64,000 nucleotides of DNA from Gnetum montanum (lineage: Eukaryota > Streptophyta > Gnetopsida > Gnetales > Gnetaceae): positions 1 to 64,000 of the forward strand of contig MNCI01018314.1 in assembly GCA_015680685.1 (NCBI GenBank), given 5' to 3'. The notes beneath the pieces were generated by a model, which saw only the letters and a program-made list of their open reading frames with translations, had not been told where the DNA came from and made no database searches. This document shows positions 45,810 to 55,309 of this stretch, piece by piece. A program made the position numbers and the translations under genes. Each line of letters opens with the position of its first letter. The first letter of the stretch is position 1.

Positions 45810-48800
45810 TTATATGTAGTATGGCTTGAGGTACGAGTGATTTACTAGATGTGAAAACTCGTTGCCATCCATGTTTGCCAGCTTGAAGGCCCCGTTCCCA
45901 AAGGCTTTTGTGACCATGTATGGACCTTCCCAGTTCATATGCTCACTGACAGCCTTGAGAAAGAGGTCTCCCTTCTGTATTGGTCATTGATGTGGATTTG
46001 CATGATTTTTTTACCTTTTCTTGTTTTGATAATGCTTCATGCAACTAAGTGTTTGTGCACGTTCCTCCTCTATTAAGTCGATGTCGATGATCCTTGACTC
46101 ATTGTTCTGGGCTTTGCTCACGACATTAGATAGGATCATCCAAAGTGATGGTACCTGCAACTGAAGAGGTAACACAACTTTAGATCCATAAACAAGACTA
46201 TAAGATATCTTACCTATTGTAGTCCTGCATGTTGTCTTGTAAGCCCACAACACATAGAGGATTTGCTCATGCCATCGTCTCTTGCTATTGTTAAGCATTT
46301 TCTTTAGCAAGTTGATGATGGACTTTTTTGTGGCCTCTGCTTGTTTGTTCGCCTACGGGTAGTATGGCAAGGAGAACAATTGCCTAATGCCAAGATTGCT
46401 GTAGAAGGTTTGGGTTTCTGCACTGCTGAACTATGGTCCATTGTGGATCATAATAGCCATGGGAAGCCCAAACCTTGTCACGATGTTGTCCAAGATGAAG
46501 TGGCAAACCTACTGAGCTGTGGTCTTCCTAAGGGGAATGGCTTCCACCCACTTAGTAAAATGCTTGGTGGCTATGATGATGAAGCTATGCCCTGTAGAAG
46601 ACTTAGATGTGATAGGGCCTATAATGTCTAGTCCCCATCACTGGAAAGGCCACATTATCTGCGTTGGATGCAATTCTATAGGTGAAACGTCTATGAGATT
46701 TGCATATCTTTGGCAAGTATCACACGTCTTGATTTTAGCCAGGCAATCATGCTCCATGTGAGGCCAATAGTACCCTAGACATCTGATTTTTGTAGCCATA
46801 GCCCTAGGTGCTATGTGTCAACCACATTTTCCCTCATGTACTTCATTAATCACCTTCTATGCTTGCCCCTCATTCACGCATGCCAGCAATATCCCGTCAT
46901 AGGAACATTTTCATAGGGCATTGTCTCCCATGAGCACATATTGCCAAGCATGCTTACGGATCGCATCTCTCTGGGTAGATGTCAATCTGCTTGGGGGCTC
47001 TCCATGTTGCAGGTAGGCTTTAATGTTGGCATACCACTCTTGTGTGTCCTCAGTACTAATAGAGGCTATGTGTACCACCTGAGTGACAGGCTCCGTACAC
47101 TAGGAAATAGAAGCTGGAAAACTTGCAAACAAGTGTGATGGAACATTTAATGCTAGGGTGGCCAGGGCATCTGCTATGATGTTTTTGTTGCATGGCATGT
47201 GTTGAACGTCTGTGGTTGTAAACTATTTGAGCAAGGTTTTTGCTAGGTTGCAATAGGGTTGTAGGTGTGTAGCTTTGCAGGAGTAGACCTCAGTGATTTG
47301 ATTCACAACTAGTTGTGAATCTCCGCAAATCGCTAGGTGTTGTATGCATAATTCTTGGGTAGCTAAGAGTCCCTTGAGTAACCCTTCGTACTCTGCTACA
47401 TTGTTGGTACAAGGGAATGCAAAACGATAAGAAAAAGATTGTATGTCCCCAAAGGGAAAGGTAATGACAGCAGCTGCACTACCTTCTCATGCGGTTGAGG
47501 CACCATCGAAATGCAAAGTTGCCTCAAGATGTGGCAGGATGGTGTTGATAGTGCTAACGTGCTCATCTGGGAATTCAGGATCTATGATCGCCTGGTCATC
47601 AACGGGTGAGGTTGTGAGTTGTGTTGCTATTGCTTGACCTTTCATCGACGATTGGCTCACATAGTGCAAATCGAATTCCACTATTATTTCTTTCCATCGG
47701 GCTATACTACTGCTTTCATACAGATTGTTTGTGATAGCCCGGAGTATGTTGCTCTTGCAAATAATGTTAATCTTGCTACAAAATAGGTAGTGCCTCCACT
47801 TTTTCAATGCAAACACTAAGGCAAGGTAGTTTCTCTCCACCTCATTGTATTTCACCTCATATGCTATTAGTGCATAACTTAGGTAATACACTGGTATCTT
47901 AGATCCATCGTCTCATTTCTAACATAGCAGTGCTGCGATAGACGTGTATGAGGTGACAAGGTAGATGAAGAAAGGTTTGTCCCTTTATGGTGGGTAAATA
48001 GTTGGGAGGTGCAAAAGCTCTTCCTTCAAATCATTGAAGGCTTGTTGGCATTGCATTGTCCATTCAAAGTTAACCCCTTTCTTTAGAAGATGTTGCATAG
48101 GGTGTAACTTGTCAGTCAGCTTTGCTATAAACCTTCTGATGAACTGTACTCTACCCTACAACTCGTGCAGTTCTTTAAGGTTTGTAGGAGGTGCCAAGTT
48201 GACGATGATCTTAACTTTGTCAGGGTCCACCCATATTCCAGCCTTCGATACTACAAACCCTAACATGTGCCTGGTTCTCACCCCAAAGACATACTTTTTG
48301 GGTTAAGATGTAAATTATGCATTTGGCAACGTGTGAGGACTACACCTAGATCATGGGGATGATCAGAGGCTTCTTTAGATTTAACCGCTATATCATCAAC
48401 ATAGTCATTGAGTGTTTTTAGGATGTAGTCGTTAAAGATGTAAGTCATGGATCGCCGGTAGGTTGCTCCAGTGTTCTTGAGTCCAAAAGGCATCATAGTG
48501 TAACAAAAGGTACCCCATGGGGTCATGAAGGTTGTTGTTAACTTATGATCTAGGTTGATGCAAATTTGGTTGTAGCCAGAGAAGCCATCCATAAAGGATA
48601 ACAGAGCATGACCAGCCATAGTGTCAATAAGTTGATCGATACTCGGAAGTGGGAAATCATCCTTGATCGTTTCCTTATTTAGATCCCAGAAGTCTATATA
48701 GATTTGTATCCCTCCTATTTTCTTAGAAACTACAACGATGTTAGACATCCATTCTGAGTAATCAACTGCCTGGATGAAACTAGCTTAGTATAACTTGGTG

Positions 48801-49282
48801 ATTTCATCCTGTATGGCCAGTGCGATCTCTGGTTTAACCTTGCGAGCTTTCTACTTAACTGATTTCATACGTAGATCTAAGATGATGTTGTGCTATATCA
48901 TCCTCGGATCTAAACACGGCATGTCGTTGTATGACCATGTAAAGACTTCAATGTTATCTTGCAGAATGTTTGCTACATCTTTATGTGTCTGTGAATCTAG
49001 GAGGAAACTAAGTTTTAACATTTTTACTTCCTCCCTGGATGTGGTCACAGGTGTTTCGATGAGAGGGTCCTTAGTTACATCCCCAGACTCTAGATATAGG
49101 GCTTGGACCAGATGCTTAGGCCAATATGAGAATGCTTCTAAGGACGCTACAGTGATAACTGTGAGTGATTTCCAGTTTATTAACTCTGGGTTCAATTTTC
49201 TTGCGAGTTCACCGTATGGACCTGTTAAAGCTAAAGGTGAAGAGAGATCGTGATGCATTTCCATTTTTGCTCGACCTACCAA
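45810..49282 (-). pseudogene. B2 pol: RT, RNase H, aRNH and integrase (Tat-like)
   Basis: Minus-strand order: a pre-RT linker from 49282 (KMEMHHDLSSPLALTGPYGE ... VFTWSYNDMPCLDPRM); RT with VVSKKIGGIQIYIDFWDLNK (48735), DGFSGYNQI, MMPFGLKN and the YVDD box (48403-48392); RT-linked RNase H (47891-47640) with EVERNYLALVFALKKW; plant-type aRNH (about 47530-47200) with HFDGASTA, AEYEGLLKG, GDSQLVVNQ and IIADALA; then integrase with CDTCQRY (46730), WWGLDIIGP (46630), IMIHNGP where the second catalytic Asp is His (46440), and a core end WAYKTTCRTT...YSLVYGSK; final LKPYYI-stop at 45810. Stops and shifts are present but fewer than in B1. The dual RNase H assigns it to the Tat lineage. Confidence 0.88.
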
Positions 49283-49417
49283 AATGAGATGAAAGTCTAG
49301 TCAAAGGATACCTGCTTATGGCAACTGTGCATAGTGAAAGTTTGCAAAGTAGTAATGAGATATAATCAGTAGATGTAAGTATGAAGTATGATATTAATTT
49401 TAAAATTTGAAATTTGC

Positions 49418-49760
49418 TAGTTTAAGGTCGTGGTGGACTGTTAAGACGTAGAAATACAAAACTACTAATGTAAAAGTGCAAAATTGCTGATGTAAAAATG
49501 CGAAACTTCTAGTTTAATGTCATTGTAGATTGCCAATAGGTTAGAGTATTAGTTTAATGTTGTTGCGGACTACTAAAATGCAAAGGTGTTAAATTGCTAG
49601 TTTAAGGTCTTGGAGGATCGCTAGAATGTGAAAATGTTAAACTGCTAGTTTAAGGTCTTTGCAGATGGCTAAAATGCGAGAGTGTTAGTCAGCTAGTTTA
49701 AGGTCTTTGTGGACCACTAAAATGCAAGATATTTTTATGAAGGCAAACGACTAGTTTGAA
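49418..49760. repeat. B2 hairpin array between RT and the antisense promoter
   Basis: Six to seven units of 40-60 bp with CTAGTTTAAGGTC(G/T)T followed by GGACTGCTAAAATGC. B1 has lost this segment by deletion. Bases 49283-49417 are non-coding; a pyrimidine-rich TTTCATCTCATTTTGGTAG on the minus strand near 49275-49295 would make a reasonable splice acceptor for the minus-strand transcript. Confidence 0.75.
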
Positions 49761-49870
49761 GCATGTGAAAGCCTTTGACGAGTCCCACTTGCGTTAATGC
49801 AAATAGTGCTACTATGCCGTGGCAAGCATGTTGCGCTGTATGGGACACCTTGCATTAAATGGGGAGAGAG

Positions 49871-49936
49871 AATGACAAGTTTCCCTTTCATCATTTTGGC
49901 TATAAATAAGGGTTTACCTTTGGTAAACTTGTCATT
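49871..49936 (+). promoter_or_regulatory. Palindromic TATA promoter of the B2 antisense gene
   Basis: TATAAATA at 49901-49908, 142 bp before the ATG at 50043. Perfect 11-bp arms ATGACAAGTTT (49872-49882) and AAACTTGTCAT (49925-49935) flank it. An inner palindrome GTTTACCTTTGGTAAAC (49912-49928) sits where transcription would be expected to begin. Confidence 0.72.
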
Positions 49937-50042
49937 TTTGCCGTAACAGCGTAGAGCTCACATTCTAAGCATAGAGCAATTGTGTTAACGAAGAGCGAGG
50001 CGGTTCAGCGTAGCAACTAAGGAAGAGTCAGCAAGCAAAATG

Positions 50043-53000
50043 ATGGCTCCAAGGAAGGAACACAAGCACAAGGCACTTACTAAGGTTGATGAAGTGCAGG
50101 AAACCCTAGAGTGGGTGTCGCAAGCATGTGTTGTGGTGCGAGAGAAGACACCGTTGGCCAAGAAGGCTGCTATGATTTCTCTATTTTTCTTATGCCTCTA
50201 TCATTATTTTTGTCTTTTTCCTATTTTTTCTTCTACGATTTCTATTTAGCGATCTGTGTTTTCTGTCATTGTGTTTTCATTACTTTGGCATTTACACCAT
50301 CGCTGTCGTCGATTCGGCTACAACGGATGTAAAGACGCTACGCTAAGATTGCATGCAAGGTTGCCTAGACTACCATCGCTACGGCTGTGATTGCCATAGA
50401 GGCTTGGCCGATTTTAGCCATTTGGCATGCAAATAGCTTAGCGTACAACCCTTAGGAGGGTTTGGCTAGATGCGTGATGTGACAGCGTAACACGTGTTTT
50501 GTCGTGACGTAATGCGAATCATTGTGTCAGGCATAAGATTTTTTGGAAATAATGCAACATTTTGAACTATTCTTTGTTTAAAGATTTTTTTTAATTTTGT
50601 CATTGCTACACTAAGCTAGGTTTGCTACTCTATTTCCATGTGTTTTGCTATGCTAGATGCATGAAAAGAATCATGCTATGCTAACTACCAAATGCTAATT
50701 CTACTATGATATATGTATATTTCACTCGGACATGGTATTAACATTTGCTATTGTGTGGTGCAGGGTAGCGCTAAGGCCAATTTTGATTGTCCTAGAAATT
50801 GTAGGGGTCTTGTGCTGCATGAGTAGACCAATGGTCAATGTTCCTCCCCCCATGCATGTGTGGGAGAGTAGGTGATCTGGTTTCGAGAAGGAGCACAGGA
50901 GTTCTTGCAATTTCTCCTCAAACGCTTTAGTGTGATCGTTTGGTCAAGCTTGGTAAAGGAGGTAATGACCACCATAACAGAAACCCTGTTGCCTGGGGCA
51001 AATCATGGTATTCTATGATTTTTGATAGATGGAGAAATTAGTAGCAGGAAGGGAGAAGGATCCAGTCAGCACCTCAGAAATTTGAGGCGTTTGGCTTGGA
51101 TCTGGGATATGGTGAAGTACAATTGCTACCATCCCTAAAACACTTTGTTCATTACGCATCACATGGTAACGTGCTTCCAAAATCCACCAGGAACCTTTTA
51201 CAGTGTCGACGGGTGATTTTTGTGGTTATGTTCTTCTACGCTATGCAACGTTTGCTACGCTAGCCAAATGTTAACAGTGTGTTTTTGTTACCAAGTTTTT
51301 CATCAATAAGAATGGGCTTCATGATGACACGGATGCATTGGCCTTAGCACAGATGATGCTGCGGGAGTTTTCTTCTGCTGAGAATATGTGCACAGGTGTG
51401 ATAGGCCAATGCAGGGATGAGTACAAGACCTACTCAACCTAGTATTCCAAGCTCTATTACAGATGCAAGGATTCTAGTTGGTTGGATGCAGGATGGACAC
51501 CCTTTAAAATGATCATCATTGAAGATGTCTTGGTTGATCTTTTGCCATTTTTGTCACTGTTTAAACTTGGTAAGATAAACTGTGGTTTGTTGCATGTTTG
51601 AGTGTTGTTACTACTTTCTTTGCCACTTATGCTTAGCATAACTTGTTTTTTGTGCTTTTTTGCTTTTTGTGCAAACTACTATAGGGGTGAAGAAGTCCCA
51701 GGAGGTGACAATTATAACCTCTAGGAACTAGGAGGCCAACATTTACTTCAAGTATGAGGAGGTAGATGAAAGCCAATGCTTGATATATAGCACAACCTCG
51801 GTGTCCTTGACCAGGAACCTTTAAACCGCTGGGCTCATAGATTTATTCTTGGCCCTGAATTCAAGCATTCCTGCTGCTGAGATGCTAGCCCTAGTGGAAT
51901 CCTTTTCCAAAAAGGTAGATTGCTTCCGCACTCGTGTACACGATGTGCAAGTGGTTCTTGAAATCAACGACCAGCTATTCGCAGATCTTTGTGGTGTCCC
52001 TGCTGATGGCATCCCTGTCAGGTTAAAGACCAAGAAAGAGGTGAACCGTTAGAGGGAAGACATTGAGGAGTGCCTAGGGGTTGCAAAAGGGTAGAAGGGG
52101 ATCCTCATTGAGAAGGTCAAGCTGAAAACAATGAAAGATGTTTACCCAATCTTTTGTGCTCATGCGTTCCCCCAGCTACTTTCCCAAGGAAAAATCCTTG
52201 GGATTGAGCAAGCTTGGGTGATGCAGGAGGTTATGGAAGAGGGGGTGCATTATAATTGGGCAAAGCATCTATGCAAGGGCTTCCAAACTGAAATAGTCAT
52301 GCTTCATAAGAAGCACAAGTCCCATTTCAATGTGCACCACGCCTTTTACATAGCCTACTTGCGGTGTTTCACAGAGTTCCCAGTAGTTCGTGAGAATGGA
52401 TTCTAGGTTATGCGAGATCATAACCAGATTTCTAAACCATGGATTTTCTAGATTCTCCAGACCACCTGAGCCCAAGATCCCCCAGAAGCTATTTGGGAGT
52501 CATTTTTCATGATGACTAAGGATCGGGTGGCCTACAACTTTTGTGGCCAGGACAGTGTGGGAGAGGTGCCCCCTGCTGCTACAGGTAGCATATCGTAGGG
52601 GAAATGTCTCATTGCTGAGATGGTGATCACTAAGTTGCAGTGAAAGAGGCCTCATCCAGATGAGGAACCACCCCATACAGTAGAGGAAAGGTGGCCATCA
52701 CTGTGGTTTAAGCTACGTAGGACACAACCTCCCATTGGTAAATGCTCCTCTGTTTGTTCGTTTCTTTACCTTTTGATTAAATGCTTGCTATGCTATGCTA
52801 TGCTGAGCAGCATAGCATAGTGTAGCACATACTTTACACTAACGTGATTTAAACTATAATGATAACATGTTTTTTGTTGCCGGAGGAAGAAGAAGAAGAA
52901 GGTGAAGAGGAAGTGTCGGCCCCCAAGTCGGGGCAACGAATAAAGACACAGGGGGCCTAGTCATAAAGGAGAGGACCCCAATCAAGAGGGAAGGAGCTCC

Positions 53001-54578
53001 CACCATGAAGGAAGGAACTCTTTTCATCAAGGAAAAATCCTCCTATTGAAGAGGAGGAAATTTTTGGTGACAAAGAGGAGTCTCCTATGGACGAGGAGAG
53101 TGCTGGTGCCTTGAAAAAAAAGGTGCCAGCAAATAAAGAAGTAGCCCGCATCAACCGGGAAGGGACTTCTGTCAGCGATTCCCTTGTTGAACGTGGTTTA
53201 GCATCTAGGGAGCGGACAAGTGCCAAGATTACTATCATAGTTTTGAACCAGAAAGGAGGAGAACTGCAAATAGACGCTAGTGAGTTTGATAATATATTCG
53301 ATGACATGTCGATAGGTGATCCCCCCGTTATCACCCCCAAGGGTTTACTGGGTAGGAGCCACTACACTATCATTTGTGTTGCTCACCATTTTATTATAGT
53401 TTACCTCAGTTTGACACATTTGGTTGCATGACAAATACCACCGTCAACACTACAGGACCTCCCTTGGTTCGCCTGGAACCATGGGCCAAGACCCCCGACA
53501 AGCTTACCTTCATGCAGGGGATTGTTGACGAAATGATCAGTCATCTTAAATAGGTCGATCCTAAAGTGGGTAAGTGAAATGGCTATGCTAGGCTTTTCGA
53601 GGTTGCTATGCTAAACCTATTGCATTATTAACTTTGCTATGCTAATGTGACTGATGCATTTTTTATGTATTGTAACAACCTATCGACTCAAATGGGACCT
53701 ACAACGGGTGTTGAAAGTCAATGTTGTGCGTACATTTCCACATGAAGTGACTGAGGTGCCTCGTCAGATATACGATGAGGCTACCAAATGTGCTTTGCAC
53801 TCAGCAAGATCCTTGTGGGAGTGTAGGTGTGTCAATGAGGACCTATGGAAGCGGGTCTAGAGGACCGAGAAGGAGAAGGTTGAGCTGAGCATCAAGGTGG
53901 GAGATCTTAGATCTAGGAATGATTTCCTCCTGGCCTGTAAGAACAAAGATGGTAGCTGGTGCACAACTGTCATAGATTACACTAGATATTGGACAGTCAT
54001 GCGGTGCAACAATGAGGCCACCAAAGAAATAATAGAACATCGAATGCAAATGGAGTTGTTGGCTCAGAAGAACATCGAATGCAAATGGAGTGGGAGTAGT
54101 TCCAGAAGAACCATAAGCACATGTATAAGCTGGAACATGCCACCTACTGCAAGCTGTATCGGGATGCTTTAGTAAAGGTGTTTACTCATGAAGCATTCCT
54201 GAACGCCATTGGTGCTACTGAAGCCTATAACAAGTTCATGGAGCAAGTAACGGTCAGTGAATCTCTTGAACGGGAAGTGGATCTTCCCACAGGTAAGACC
54301 GCTACTATATTCTTTTCTCTGAGACCGCCGAGATGGATGACCATTGAAAAGGAGAAAGCCGCTACAAAGGCTGGACCAAGTGATAGGCACTGGGCCAATA
54401 TCACAGAGGATGAGATCTAGGAATGCCTTGGGCTCAAATTGGACCGCATACCCCTTGAGATAGAAGTGGGACCATCTCATATTAGTCACTTTCCGCTATG
54501 CAAAGGTTTGATGTTTTCCTAGTGTTTATGTGTTCATCTAGCTAACTATTTCACTATTGCAATGCAGATTCCAGGTGA
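50043..54578 (+). pseudogene. B2 antisense eight-exon gene, product unknown
   Basis: Exons: 50043 to about 50160, 50764-51212, 51295-51569, 51685-52737, about 52886-53351, 53435-53569, 53679-54505, 54568-54578. Exons 3 and 6 are 275 and 135 nt in both copies. Donors after exons 3, 4 and 6 are GTAAGA, GTAAAT and GTAAGT. Three acceptors (exons 3, 6, 7) now end CAA instead of CAG. Start: either of two adjacent ATGs (50040, 50043); the second aligns with B1. The product would be near 1,100 residues: a basic N-terminus (APRKEHKHKALTKVDEV), DTDALALAQMMLREFSS in exon 3, VHDVQVVLEINDQLFADLCG and WAKHLCKGF with ALCHAL-like helices in exon 4, an acidic Glu-rich exon 5, EVPRQIYDEATK and LWECRC in exon 7, ending Ser-Arg-stop (Ser-Lys in B1). 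No signal peptide or membrane segment seen. Several in-frame stops, mostly TAG. Family not recognised. Confidence 0.74.
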
Positions 54579-54884
54579 AGGAGTAAGGCCTGTTGAGGGC
54601 AGAAATGGAGAGGTAGGTAAAGGTAGTGTAGAGGGAGGGGATGCGGAAGGGAATGATGTAGGAGCAAATAGTGTGGGCAAAGATGATCCATGACAGCATG
54701 GGTTTTTGGATTTTTTGAAATTTTTAAATTTTTCTGAATTTTTTGGAAAACTATTGCAAACATTGGCTATGTAGAACTATTGAATGAGAAATGAAATTTT
54801 GGCAAGTTATGGTGCTACACTAGCTTATGTGTTATGTATGTTATCTATGTGATTGGTTTTTTATGTTTTGCTTTTGTCTTAGTT
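54579..54884. other. 3' flank of the B2 antisense gene
   Basis: A plus-strand open stretch runs to a TGA at 54693 (Gly/Glu-rich), but it is in another phase from exon 7 and absent from B1, so I do not count it as coding. The rest is AT-rich. No clear AATAAA, only AATGAGAAATGAA near 54782. Confidence 0.5.
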
Positions 54885-55180
54885 TTAGGCCATTCCTAGC
54901 CATTGCTAGTTTTAGGCCATTTCGAGCCCCTACTAGTTTTAGGCCATTTCAGGCAGTGGATGTGATGTAAATAGAGGAAATTTTTTTTCCAGTTTTAGGC
55001 CTTAGCGAGCCAAATATAGTTTTAGACCATTTTGGGCCATCACTAGTTTTAGGCCATTTCGAGCCCCTACTAGTTTTAGGCCATTTCAGGCTAGTGCTAG
55101 TTTTAGGCCATTTCGGGCCATCACTAGTTTTAGGCCATTTTAGGCCATTGCTAGTTTTAGGCTATCTCAGGCCATCATGT
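54885..55180. repeat. B2 GGCC-hairpin array (27 bp)
   Basis: About ten units of roughly 27 bp, TAGTTTTAGGCCATTTC then GGGCCATCAC. GGCC pairs with GGCC across ATTTCG. A counterpart is present in B1, A and D between protease and the next region. Confidence 0.88.
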
Positions 55181-55309
55181 AAATGAAAGGTATGTTAACG
55201 ATTAAAAAGAGAAAGTGAGTTGGTGTAGCTAGCGTAGATGGATGGATGCGATCTAAATAGGCAGTAATTGTACAATGGATGCTAATTGGGTAAGAAGCCA
55301 TGGGGTTCC

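Noticed and set aside
54568-54693. Gly/Glu-rich last exon ending with TGA at 54693
   Set aside because: Phase from exon 7 leads instead to a TGA at 54578, and B1 ends at the equivalent codon (40624); the longer frame is missing in B1.
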